Shown here: positions 8,629 through 15,765 of the stretch, in pieces
How the letters are laid out: every line of letters starts with the position of its first letter
Position numbering within the stretch: position 1 is the first letter of the stretch
The notes under the pieces: model-generated
What the model was told of the DNA's origin: nothing
What the model saw: the letters and a program-made list of their open reading frames with translations, nothing else
The model's database searches: none
Position numbers and translations under genes: made by a program
NCBI GenBank assembly: GCA_020636495.1
Contig: JACJXQ010000008.1
Span: forward strand, 2,480,001-2,544,000
Length of the DNA: 64,000 nucleotides
From: Chitinophagales bacterium
GTDB lineage: Bacteria > Bacteroidota > Bacteroidia > Chitinophagales > Chitinophagaceae
Direction: 5' to 3'

Positions 8629-9234
8629 ATGGACGAACAATATACATACAGGACCATCACGGCACCCACCACCAGCGATTTTCGCGACCGTGGCAGCAAG
8701 TTCTTCGGATTTGCCTACCCCGTGCGTGATGTGGAAGAAGTAAAAGAACACGTAAAAGCATTAAAGAAAGAACACCCCAAGGCCGTACACTATTGCCTCG
8801 GTTTCAGAATAGGTACAGACGGCACACTGTTTCGTGCCAACGACGACGGCGAGCCTTCGGGCAGTGCGGGCAAACCCATACTAGGGCAGATAGATAGTGC
8901 TGGACTCACTAATGTACTGGTTGTAGTAGTACGTTATTTCGGCGGCTCGTTGCTGGGTGTGCCGGGGCTAATCAACGCTTACAAAACAGCTACCGAAGAA
9001 GCACTGGCAAAAGCTGAAGTAGTAGAAAAACAGATAGAGCAGATGGTGACCATATCATTCGACTACCCCGCTATGAACGATGTAATGCAACAACTGAAAC
9101 AATCGGAAGCAACCATATACCGGCAGGACCTGCAACTGTTCTGCGAAGTAGAAGCAGGCATTCCAGTAAGGCATAGTGAGCAATACATTACTAAGCTGGA
9201 AGAGATAAGAGGTGTAACTTTAAAACAACAATAA
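8629..9234 (+). CDS. YigZ/IMPACT-family protein
   Basis: A 201-residue protein of the UPF0029/IMPACT family. It shows the family pattern: RGSKFFGFAYPV near the start, HPKAVHYCLGFRIG, ANDDGEPSGSAGKPIL near residue 70, and VVVVRYFGGSLLGVPGL near residue 98. The C-terminal ~70 residues form the DUF1949-like ferredoxin-fold domain. The biochemical role in bacteria is uncertain; eukaryotic IMPACT acts in translation regulation. It is the last gene of the ribD cluster before the repeat-flanked DUF559 gene. Confidence 0.85.
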   Translation: MDEQYTYRTITAPTTSDFRDRGSKFFGFAYPVRDVEEVKEHVKALKKEHPKAVHYCLGFRIGTDGTLFRANDDGEPSGSAGKPILGQIDSAGLTNVLVVVVRYFGGSLLGVPGLINAYKTATEEALAKAEVVEKQIEQMVTISFDYPAMNDVMQQLKQSEATIYRQDLQLFCEVEAGIPVRHSEQYITKLEEIRGVTLKQQ

Positions 9235-9291
9235 ACAAGCTCCATTCCTCTTCTCCCACTCGCGTCATTGCGCGGGAGTAACGCATTCAAC

Positions 9292-9329
9292 TTCCCCTCT
9301 TGAGAGGGGTTAGGGGTGTGTCCACTCGC
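9292..9329 (+). repeat. Left inverted repeat of the DUF559 cassette
   Basis: It contains the palindrome CCCCTCTTGAGAGGGG (9294-9309) followed by the tail TTAGGGGTGTGT. Bases 9292-9321 are the exact reverse complement of 9792-9821; extending to 9329/9784 gives 38 bases with two mismatches. Just upstream (9252-9284) lies another imperfect hairpin with the phrase CGTCATTGCG. Confidence 0.85.
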
Positions 9330-9392
9330 ACAGGAAAAATCAACACTATCAGGCACACTGCACAATAAGAAATTGTTTTATACATTTAACCG

Positions 9393-9776
9393 GTGCGTAG
9401 AAAATTAATACCATACAACCCCAAACTGAAACATCTGGCAAGACAACTGCGAAATAACAGTACCAAAAGTGAGATAAAGCTATGGGGACACTTACGCAAT
9501 AAGGAGATGTTGGGTTATGATTTTGACAGGCAAAAGCCAATTGATAATTATATCCTTGATTTCTTTTGTTATGACCTGATGCTTGGCATTGAGTTAGACG
9601 GTTTTACTCATACTTTTGAAGAAGTATATGTAAAAGATCTGTTGAAAGAAAAAAGAATGAACGAACTTGGCATTACAATTATCAGGTTTGATGACAAACA
9701 AGTAATGAACGATATACAAAATGTAATACGGGTAATTGAAATGTTTATTGAAGATTTTGAACAAAAGAGCGAGTAA
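9393..9776 (+). CDS. DUF559-family (Vsr-like) endonuclease-domain protein
   Basis: A 127-residue protein of the DUF559 family, distantly related to the very-short-patch-repair endonuclease fold (PD-(D/E)XK-like). The expected core is present: DRQKPIDNYILDFFCYD with D56, then GIELDG with E67 and D69, H73, and the C-terminal ELGITIIRFDD (91-101). It starts with GTG at 9393. It is flanked by inverted repeats at 9292 and 9784, which also occur beside the following queG gene. DNA cleavage is inferred from the fold; the target is unknown. Composition is more AT-rich and Lys-rich than the neighbouring core genes, consistent with transfer. Confidence 0.8.
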   Translation: MRRKLIPYNPKLKHLARQLRNNSTKSEIKLWGHLRNKEMLGYDFDRQKPIDNYILDFFCYDLMLGIELDGFTHTFEEVYVKDLLKEKRMNELGITIIRFDDKQVMNDIQNVIRVIEMFIEDFEQKSE

Positions 9777-9783
9777 GTCTTAC

Positions 9784-9821
9784 GCGAGTATACACACCCC
9801 TAACCCCTCTCAAGAGGGGAA
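9784..9821 (-). repeat. Right inverted repeat of the DUF559 cassette
   Basis: Reverse complement of the left end: 30 bases identical, 36 of 38 overall. It contains CCCCTCTCAAGAGGGG. It starts eight bases after the DUF559 stop codon and could also act as a transcript-ending hairpin. Confidence 0.85.
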
Positions 9822-9831
9822 TATAAATACA

Positions 9832-9865
9832 CTTCTCCTCCTGCGGAGGGGTTAGGGGTGTTCTC
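9832..9865 (+). repeat. Third copy of the hairpin-plus-tail repeat, upstream of queG
   Basis: CCTCCTGCGGAGG (stem CCTCC/GGAGG, loop TGC) followed by GGTTAGGGGTGTTCTC. The tail is the same as in the left cassette end, but the stem has different bases that still pair. It is inverted relative to the copy at 9784-9821, so together the two could form one large cruciform. The queG start lies 16 bases downstream. Confidence 0.75.
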
Positions 9866-9880
9866 AAATAGCACTATAAT

Positions 9881-10804
9881 TTGAACACCACCCAACATAC
9901 CGCAATGATACGCGCCGAGGCACAACGCCTGGGCTTCGATGCTTGCGGTATAGCCCGTGCTGAATTCCTTGAGGATGACGCCCGCAGACTGGAAGAATGG
10001 CTGAATAAAGGCTATCATGGCACTATGCACTACATGGAACGCTACTTCGACCTGCGTACCGACCCGCGCAAGCTGGTGCCGGGCGCTAAATCTGTCATCA
10101 CCCTGCTGCTCAACTATTATCCCGAACAGGAGCAACAACCCCACGCGCCCAAAATAGCCAAATACGCATGGGGCAAGGATTATCATTTTGTAATAAAAGA
10201 CAAACTGCACCAACTGCTGCATTACATCAGGGAGAACATTGGCGAAGTAGACGGCCGCGGATTTGTAGACAGCGCCCCCGTGCTGGAGCGTACCTGGGCA
10301 CAACGCACTGGGCTGGGCTGGATAGGCAAGAACGGCAACCTGCTCACCAAACAGTCCGGCTCCTTCTTCTTCATCGCCACGCTCATCAGCGACTTGCAAC
10401 TGGACTACGACGCTCCCTTTGCCACCGACCATTGCGGCACCTGCACCCGTTGCATAGACGCCTGCCCTACCGATGCCATTGTTAGCCCCACCGTTGTTGA
10501 TGGCAGTAAGTGCATCTCTTACTTCACCATAGAACTGAAAGAAGCACTCATACCTTCGGAGTATCACGACAAAATGGAAGGCTGGATGTTTGGCTGCGAC
10601 ATATGCCAGGACGTTTGCCCCTGGAACCGATTCTCAAAACCCAACCACGAACCGGAATTTACACCTATACCCGAGATACTAGACTTATCCGTTGCCGAAT
10701 GGCAGGCCATGACAGAAGAAACATTCCGCAAACTATTCAAAACCTCTCCCCTAGCCCGCCCCAAATGGAAGGGCATACAGCGGAACTTAAACCCCAACTC
10801 CTGA
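9881..10804 (+). CDS. queG: Epoxyqueuosine reductase
   Basis: A protein of about 307 residues that converts epoxyqueuosine to queuosine in tRNA, using cobalamin and two 4Fe-4S clusters. Cluster motifs are CGTCTRCIDAC (C185, C188, C191, C195) and CDICQDVCPWN (C239, C242, C246) with C211. The N-terminal cobalamin-binding half contains the usual YHGTMHYMERYFDLRTDP and LGWIGKNGNLL. The start is either TTG at 9881 or the ATG at 9905; the latter fits the family's usual beginning (IRAEAQRLGFD). A repeat sits directly upstream. Tgt, which acts earlier in the same pathway, is at 54131. Its cobalamin need links it to the B12 operon at 37.5-42.9 kb. Confidence 0.93.
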   Translation: MNTTQHTAMIRAEAQRLGFDACGIARAEFLEDDARRLEEWLNKGYHGTMHYMERYFDLRTDPRKLVPGAKSVITLLLNYYPEQEQQPHAPKIAKYAWGKDYHFVIKDKLHQLLHYIRENIGEVDGRGFVDSAPVLERTWAQRTGLGWIGKNGNLLTKQSGSFFFIATLISDLQLDYDAPFATDHCGTCTRCIDACPTDAIVSPTVVDGSKCISYFTIELKEALIPSEYHDKMEGWMFGCDICQDVCPWNRFSKPNHEPEFTPIPEILDLSVAEWQAMTEETFRKLFKTSPLARPKWKGIQRNLNPNS

Positions 10805-10863
10805 CCGACCAATCCATCGGGATGGTCCTAAAAGGGCTAAGACAGAAAAGATGAAAGAATACT

Positions 10864-10909
10864 GGTCTAAGTATCCACTTAGACCCAAGACAAGATCAGC
10901 GTCCGCTGA
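10864..10909. repeat. Double-hairpin intergenic repeat (copy 1)
   Basis: First stem GGTCTAAGT/ACTTAGACC (10864-10872, 10877-10885; loop ATCC), spacer CAAGACAAGA, second stem TCAGCG/CGCTGA (10896-10901, 10904-10909). It lies between the convergent ends of queG and the gene at 10925 and may also terminate both. It has the same layout as the elements at 11802 and 12449. Confidence 0.7.
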
Positions 10910-10924
10910 CAACGGGTAACAGTT

Positions 10925-11713
10925 TTATCTTCCACGTTTGTACAATGCAAACACTATCGGGAAATGAGCTAACGGAAATATATCAGTCCTGAATCGATTG
11001 TCACCCACAAGTTCAGTAATAAAATAAGCATTCAGGGTCTCATCTTTAAAAACAATATAATTACCTACCCTTTCCCATTGCCCTCTGCTCATCAACGAGG
11101 CACCTAATTTGTATGTATACGAACTGCCGTGAAAGTCAACATGCAACGTAGTACTATCTTCGGGAGACAAAACAACACCTGTATACGATTCTGAGTAAAT
11201 GCCCTCTTCAAATGCATACCTGGTTATAGAGTCCTGTTGTTTTCCTGCACTAAACAACAAACTATCAATAGTAGTCGATCGTTTCAGATAATCATTATCA
11301 TACCTTACAGCTATGCTATCTCTCCATTTGTCTTTACGCCACTCATTACCATAACCACGAAACACAATTTCTTTGAACCATTCAAAACCCTGTACTACCC
11401 GCAACGTAGTATCCGTTACTTTCACTTTCGTATTAAAGCCGGCCTTTACATTATGAAGTATCAGTGTATCTTTAAACCGCATCACAAATCCTGATGCCAG
11501 TGGATAAGTATTTAACTGTCCGCACCCACCGCCTGACATTGTAGTATACCGCATCAACTCATAGTAGTTACTGTCTATACAATAAACAAGGTCATCGCTT
11601 ATATGTCCATGTTTTGAACTATTCATTGTTAACTCATAACGATAACACTGGGCTATTGCGTTATTGGTCAAACAATAGAAAACAATAAACAGTATGGAAT
11701 ATAAGTGCTTCAT
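10925..11713 (-). CDS. Hypothetical secreted protein
   Basis: A protein of about 262 residues beginning with a typical signal peptide (MKHLYSILFIVFYCLTNNAIAQ, cleavage expected after AIAQ). The mature part is beta-rich with many Tyr, Ser and Thr, for example GGGCGQLNTYPLASG near residue 61 and FHGSSYTYKLGASLM near 193. I recognise no family. The true start is the ATG at 11713; the preceding TTG is less likely. It is a single gene between two repeat-carrying intergenic regions, probably periplasmic or at the outer membrane. Confidence 0.65.
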   Translation of the reverse strand: MKHLYSILFIVFYCLTNNAIAQCYRYELTMNSSKHGHISDDLVYCIDSNYYELMRYTTMSGGGCGQLNTYPLASGFVMRFKDTLILHNVKAGFNTKVKVTDTTLRVVQGFEWFKEIVFRGYGNEWRKDKWRDSIAVRYDNDYLKRSTTIDSLLFSAGKQQDSITRYAFEEGIYSESYTGVVLSPEDSTTLHVDFHGSSYTYKLGASLMSRGQWERVGNYIVFKDETLNAYFITELVGDNRFRTDIFPLAHFPIVFALYKRGR

Positions 11714-11780
11714 CAATGTATTTACAGGTAAGTTAATGCATAAACAGGATTAGCCATACACAGATATGTCATATTGTAAG

Positions 11781-11877
11781 GCTGGACGTAGTCACCTCTG
11801 GTCCTCGTTTGAAACGAGGATCAACCGGAACGGCGTTTGTAACGCCTGTGTTGTTTATGGTCTCTGTTGGACGTCAG
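11781..11877. repeat. Double-hairpin intergenic repeat (copy 2) with GGACGT-type ends
   Basis: Stems TCCTCGTTT/AAACGAGGA (11802-11820) and GGCGTT/AACGCC (11832-11846, loop TGT), spacer TCAACCGGAAC. It is preceded by GCTGGACGTAGTC (11781-11793) and followed by GTTGGACGTCAG (11866-11877), which resembles GTTGGGCGTAGTC in the copy at 12443. The right edge stops three bases before the stop codon of the gene at 11880. Confidence 0.7.
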
Positions 11878-11879
11878 TT

Positions 11880-12386
11880 TCATCTTCTCGAAGATTCAAC
11901 CTTCAATTTAAACCTGGCTATAAGCATCTTCCACTGATTAAGGTATGTTTTATGTTGCCAGTTGATATCAAACTTCTCTTTTTTATCCCATAACCAAGGA
12001 GGATATGGAATCTTACAATGTAACATGGGAGTTTTTTCAGCTACACTTTTACGATACTTTTCATCCAGGGAAGATTTAAGATAACAACGTATGTCTATTA
12101 TTGTATAGTGCTTTGTTGTTTTATATATCTCAAGGTTAATATCGTATAGGTTATCGAACATCTCCAAGAGTTGTGGCAAGATCTCTTTTAAACTGGCCGT
12201 ATCTTTTTTATTATTCTCTTTCTGTTTTAACCTTGTTGCTTCAAAAAGATTCTGTTCGCTATCATGGATTTCTGACAAAATAAACCTTGTATTGTCTGAT
12301 ATTCTATTCCAGGTGTGTTCTCTTGCCATATTAAGCAACTTAGCAACTGCACCAATCATCTCTCGTTCCAATGTATTTTCAGTCAT
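11880..12386 (-). CDS. Hypothetical protein between repeats
   Basis: A 168-residue soluble protein that I do not recognise. It is Lys/Glu-rich and predicted helical in its first two thirds (EREMIGAVAKLLNMAREHTW, then a KQKENNKKDTASLKEILPQ coiled-coil-like stretch). It ends with an aromatic segment (IPYPPWLWDKKEKFDINW, about 127-144) and a basic tail KLKVESSRR. No signal or membrane segment is seen. Double-hairpin repeats lie on both sides (11781-11877 and 12443-12495), so it may be recently acquired. Confidence 0.6.
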   Translation of the reverse strand: MTENTLEREMIGAVAKLLNMAREHTWNRISDNTRFILSEIHDSEQNLFEATRLKQKENNKKDTASLKEILPQLLEMFDNLYDINLEIYKTTKHYTIIDIRCYLKSSLDEKYRKSVAEKTPMLHCKIPYPPWLWDKKEKFDINWQHKTYLNQWKMLIARFKLKVESSRR

Positions 12387-12442
12387 AAACTATGGATGTA
12401 CAGTAGAAAATAAAGTTAAAAAATATAAACCAAACCATCCCT

Positions 12443-12495
12443 GTTGGGCGTAGTCCCCGACTACGTCCCGGAAGATGTCAATCCCCCGATTGACA
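12443..12495. repeat. Double-hairpin intergenic repeat (copy 3)
   Basis: Head GTTGGGCGTAGTC, first stem CGTAGTC/GACTACG (12449-12465, loop CCC), spacer TCCCGGAAGA, second stem TGTCAATC/GATTGACA (12476-12495, loop CCCC). Same layout as copies 1 and 2 with unrelated stem sequences. Confidence 0.7.
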
Positions 12496-12852
12496 CATAC
12501 AGCACCCATATTTTAATTTGAAAAATAATAACATTTACGTATTTTTGAAATAGTAAATATTACTCTATCCTTAACCGATCACCCGGTCATGAAAACAGTT
12601 ACACATCTCAACTATCAACAAGTATCACCAGCAATTCAGCAACAAAAGCAGGCACAAAAGCTAAAACACTACAAAACAACCATTTGTAAAAACAATGTTT
12701 TTTCACCCCACCCTGTTTTCCGATACCAAACAATACAAAACGATACAAACCAATTTGCAGTAGAAATTACACTAATATATAACCACACACAAGGAGCTGT
12801 TACAGAAAAAACACCTGTTTACTTAACATCACTTAACAATTTCAGCGATAGC
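12496..12852. other. AT-rich intergenic stretch without a convincing gene
   Basis: Between repeat copy 3 and the 3' end of the membrane-protein gene at 12853. A plus-strand frame open from 12589 reads as low-complexity, Gln/Lys/Thr-rich sequence and then runs antisense through the membrane-protein gene, so I treat it as non-coding. I see no RNA gene. Confidence 0.5.
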
Positions 12853-13242
12853 TTATTGACTATCAGTAACCTGAGGCAATTCCTCTTTAAGTGCATACTC
12901 CCGTCTGAAGAAGAAGATATAGTACACCGCCAGCAAGGCCAGTCCTATAATAAACAGCACTACCGCATATGGCCGCGTCTCCTTTTCAAAGAACTCGCCC
13001 AGCATCCATACACTGTTCGCCATGATCCATATACATACCGCTATATTATGAAACAGCTCGGTCATGCTGCCGCGCGAGCGCCACATCAGGTATATGGCCA
13101 TACCCAGCGTAGGCAATATCATGGTAATGCCACCGGCTTTGAATTCCAGCGCCCAACAGGTGTCTTTCACCAGCCAGAGCAATATATGCCCGTTTTCCAG
13201 CATACGGTATCGTGTAGACCGGAACAGTTGTTCAGTACTCAT
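12853..13242 (-). CDS. Small four-helix membrane protein
   Basis: A protein of about 129 residues with hydrophobic segments around residues 37-50, 63-77 and 90-108, starting MSTEQLFRSTRYRMLENGHI. An upstream TTG would add three residues, but the ATG at 13242 is preferred. The pattern (charged N-terminus, a conserved-looking NGHILLWLVKDTCWA, helices, charged C-terminus) resembles small Bacteroidota membrane proteins of unknown function. It is divergent from gapA with a 160-base shared upstream region. Confidence 0.7.
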   Translation of the reverse strand: MSTEQLFRSTRYRMLENGHILLWLVKDTCWALEFKAGGITMILPTLGMAIYLMWRSRGSMTELFHNIAVCIWIMANSVWMLGEFFEKETRPYAVVLFIIGLALLAVYYIFFFRREYALKEELPQVTDSQ

Positions 13243-13332
13243 CTTCAGCAAAATAAGGGGCGGAAACTACATAATAGTTATCAACAATTTGTTATTTACC
13301 ATATTAACATGACCACATTTCCTTATACGACC

Positions 13333-13363
13333 TTGGATATTATTTGCCATACTCGTACCTTTG
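13333..13363 (+). promoter_or_regulatory. Promoter of gapA
   Basis: TTG at 13333-13335, 20 bases, TACCTTTG at 13356-13363, matching the Bacteroidota consensus. The gapA ATG is 40 bases downstream. Confidence 0.75.
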
Positions 13364-13402
13364 CGGCACGTTTAAGTAAATCATATTAAATAATTCCATA
13401 GA

Positions 13403-14416
13403 ATGAGTACAGTAAAAGTTGCCATTAATGGTTTCGGCCGCATAGGCCGCCTGGCTTACCGCCAGATCTACAACATGGAAGGTATAGATGTTGTTGCGAT
13501 CAACGACCTGACCAGTCCTAAATTTCTAGCCCACCTGCTGAAGTATGACACAGCGCAGGGCCGTTTCGATGCAGCTGTTTCCAGCGGCGACGATTCTATT
13601 ACTGTTAACGGCGATGAAATAAAAATATATGCGCAGAAAGACCCTTCACAAATTCCGTGGGGTGCGCACAATGTAGATGTAGTGCTGGAGTGTACCGGTT
13701 TCTTTACCGATGCAGAAAAAGCAAAAGCACACATCACAGCAGGCGCTAAGCGTGTAGTTATCTCTGCACCTGCTACCGGCGACCTGAAAACTGTTGTTTA
13801 CAACGTGAACCACGATGTACTGGATGGTAGCGAAACTGTTATCAGCTGCGCTTCTTGTACTACCAACTGCCTGGCGCCAATGGCACAGGTGTTGCAAAAC
13901 AACTATGGTATCAAGTCCGGTATCATGAGCACGATACATGCTTATACCAACGACCAGAACACGCTGGACGCTCCGCACCCGAAAGGTGATTTCCGCCGCG
14001 CACGTGCTGCCGCTGCCAACATCATCCCTAACTCAACAGGTGCTGCAAAAGCTATCGGCCTGGTTCTGCCCGAACTAAAAGGCAAACTGGACGGTGGTGC
14101 TCAGCGTGTACCAACCATCACAGGTTCTCTGACAGAACTGGTAACCGTTCTGGAAAAATCAGTTACTGCTGAAGAGATCAACGCTGCTATGAAAGCTGCT
14201 GCTAACGAAAGCTTCGGTTATACTGAAGATGAGATCGTTTCAAGCGACGTGATCGGTACATCTTTCGGTTCTCTGTTCGATGCGACACAAACCAAAGTAA
14301 TGACCGTAGGCGATACACAACTGGTAAAAACTGCCAGCTGGTACGACAACGAGATGAGCTATGTTTCTCAGCTGGTTCGTACAGTTAAGCATTTTGCCGG
14401 TTTAATAAGCAAATAA
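13403..14416 (+). CDS. gapA: Glyceraldehyde-3-phosphate dehydrogenase, type I
   Basis: A 337-residue NAD-dependent glycolytic enzyme converting glyceraldehyde 3-phosphate to 1,3-bisphosphoglycerate. The Rossmann motif NGFGRIGRLAYRQ is at residues 9-21 and the catalytic-cysteine motif SCASCTTNCLAP near 150-161. The Rossmann-fold residue after strand 2 is Asp (AINDLTS), suggesting NAD preference. Codon use is strongly biased (GCT, AAC, CTG), as for a highly expressed gene. It is followed by a strong hairpin and pgk, the next step of the pathway. Confidence 0.97.
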   Translation: MSTVKVAINGFGRIGRLAYRQIYNMEGIDVVAINDLTSPKFLAHLLKYDTAQGRFDAAVSSGDDSITVNGDEIKIYAQKDPSQIPWGAHNVDVVLECTGFFTDAEKAKAHITAGAKRVVISAPATGDLKTVVYNVNHDVLDGSETVISCASCTTNCLAPMAQVLQNNYGIKSGIMSTIHAYTNDQNTLDAPHPKGDFRRARAAAANIIPNSTGAAKAIGLVLPELKGKLDGGAQRVPTITGSLTELVTVLEKSVTAEEINAAMKAAANESFGYTEDEIVSSDVIGTSFGSLFDATQTKVMTVGDTQLVKTASWYDNEMSYVSQLVRTVKHFAGLISK

Positions 14417-14435
14417 TAACATTAACATAAGAACA

Positions 14436-14461
14436 GAAACGCCGCCCAAGGGTGGCGTTTC
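14436..14461 (+). terminator. Hairpin between gapA and pgk
   Basis: GAAACGCCGCCC pairs with GGGTGGCGTTTC (one G-U) around a two-base gap, giving up to twelve pairs, followed by TCTCTCT rather than a clean T-run. It may be a partial terminator or a processing/stabilising hairpin that sets the gapA to pgk ratio. Confidence 0.6.
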
Positions 14462-14482
14462 TCTCTCTAAACTACTCCAGAC

Positions 14483-15694
14483 ATGAGCAAATTCAGCAAT
14501 TACGACTTTAGCGGAAAGAGAGCACTGGTACGTGTAGACTTTAACGTGCCCATAAAAGACGGTGTTATTACTGACGATACACGTATGCGTGCTGCTGTCC
14601 CTACCATCAAAAAGATACTTACAGACGGAGGTAGTGTCGTGGTGATGAGCCACTGGGGCCGCCCGCTGAAAGAAATAAAGAAAGACCCCTCTAAAGACTT
14701 TGCAGACTTTACCCTGAAGCGTATACAAAACCACCTGGCAGAATTGCTGGGCACGGAAGTATTGTTTGCAACAGACCCCGCAGGAGAAGAAGCCAAGCTG
14801 AAAGCAGTAGAATTGCAGACAGGACAGGTGCTGTTACTGGAAAACCTGCGTTTCTCTGCCCATGAAGAAGGCGGCGACCGCGACTTTGCAGCCAACCTGG
14901 CCAAGCTGGGCGATGTGTATGTAAATGACGCGTTTGGTACTGCTCACCGTGCGCATGCATCTACGGCAGTAGTGGCTGAGTTCTTTGCACCGGAAAATAA
15001 AATGTTCGGGCTGCTGATGGAAGCTGAGATAGTAGCGGCCAACAAAGTGATGAACGAAGCACAGAAACCTTTTGTAGCTATCATAGGTGGTGCTAAAGTT
15101 TCTGATAAGATACTGATCATAGAGAACCTGCTGGACAGGGCAACAGATATCATCATAGGTGGTGGTATGGCTTATACCTTCTTCAAAGCACAAGGAGGCA
15201 AGATAGGTAACTCTCTATGCGAAGATGACCGCCTGGATATGGCCAACGACCTGCTGAAGAAAGCAGAGGCAAAAGGCGTTTGTATTCACCTGCCATCAGA
15301 CAGTATACTGGCTGATAAGTTTGCCCCAGATGCAGATACAGCTAATGCTCCCAATATGGAGATACCGGATGGCTGGATGGGACTGGATATTGGCCCTCTT
15401 GCATGCCAGACCTTCAGCAAAGTGATAACGGATTCCAAAACTATACTATGGAATGGCCCGATGGGTGTATTTGAAATGGAAAAGTTCCAGCACGGCACTA
15501 AAGCCATCGCAGAAGCAGTAGTAGCTGCAACCAAAGGCGGCGCCTACAGCCTTGTAGGCGGCGGCGACAGTGTGGCTGCGGTAAACAAATTTGGCTTTGC
15601 CAATGATGTAAGCTATGTATCTACAGGCGGCGGGGCTATGCTGGAGTACTTTGAAGGTAAAGAGCTACCCGGTATAGCAGCTATTAATAAGTAA
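14483..15694 (+). CDS. pgk: Phosphoglycerate kinase
   Basis: A 403-residue glycolytic kinase that makes ATP from 1,3-bisphosphoglycerate. Motifs: RVDFNVPIKDGVITDDTR near residue 17 (substrate Asp/Asn), SHWGRP near 57, AFGTAHRAHAST near 155, and the nucleotide-binding SLVGGGDSVAA near 354. Length is normal for the family. It lies 66 bases after gapA with only a hairpin between, so the two probably share transcription. A clean terminator follows. Confidence 0.97.
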   Translation: MSKFSNYDFSGKRALVRVDFNVPIKDGVITDDTRMRAAVPTIKKILTDGGSVVVMSHWGRPLKEIKKDPSKDFADFTLKRIQNHLAELLGTEVLFATDPAGEEAKLKAVELQTGQVLLLENLRFSAHEEGGDRDFAANLAKLGDVYVNDAFGTAHRAHASTAVVAEFFAPENKMFGLLMEAEIVAANKVMNEAQKPFVAIIGGAKVSDKILIIENLLDRATDIIIGGGMAYTFFKAQGGKIGNSLCEDDRLDMANDLLKKAEAKGVCIHLPSDSILADKFAPDADTANAPNMEIPDGWMGLDIGPLACQTFSKVITDSKTILWNGPMGVFEMEKFQHGTKAIAEAVVAATKGGAYSLVGGGDSVAAVNKFGFANDVSYVSTGGGAMLEYFEGKELPGIAAINK

Positions 15695-15711
15695 TATCTA
15701 CGTTGTTAAAC

Positions 15712-15741
15712 AAGAAGCCCCCACTAATGCGGGGCTTCTTT
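15712..15741 (+). terminator. Terminator after pgk
   Basis: AAGAAGCCCC (15712-15721) and GGGGCTTCTT (15731-15740) form a ten-pair stem ending in T-rich sequence. The next gene starts at 15766. Confidence 0.85.
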
Positions 15742-15765
15742 ATGAAAACACATTCCTGAATAACC

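Larger units (their letters stand above)
9292..9821. mobile_element. Candidate minimal element: DUF559 nuclease gene between inverted repeats
   Basis: A 530-bp unit with 30-bp perfect (38-bp near-perfect) inverted repeats as ends and a single nuclease-fold gene inside. Each end carries its own small palindrome. No target-site duplication is apparent and no transposase is encoded, so mobility is inferred only from the structure and from further copies of the end sequence nearby. Confidence 0.5.

Noticed and set aside
9252..9284. CGTCATTGCG hairpin as a separate mobile element
   Set aside because: Only one imperfect copy is visible in the window; it is noted with the left cassette end but not called on its own.
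9292..9821. The DUF559 cassette as a restriction-modification or toxin system
   Set aside because: No methyltransferase, antitoxin or second gene lies inside the repeats, and the family fold suggests a nuclease only.
9881..9904. TTG at 9881 as the certain start of queG
   Set aside because: The ATG at 9905 is equally in frame and closer to the family's usual N-terminus; the extra residues are not conserved as far as I can tell, so I keep the start open.
5830..13300. CRISPR array or integron among the repeats
   Set aside because: Repeats are few, unevenly spaced, palindromic with changing stems and without regular spacers; no cas or integrase gene is present.
12589..13389. Long plus-strand open frame upstream of gapA
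   Set aside because: Its first part is low-complexity Gln/Lys/Thr-rich and the rest is the mirror of the membrane-protein gene at 12853-13242, which has proper helices and fits the family look. It also runs into the gapA promoter.
880..15534. Many open frames antisense to the acyl-CoA dehydrogenase, PhaE-like, gapA and pgk genes
   Set aside because: They are shadows in strongly biased coding regions; none shows a recognisable domain or own promoter.
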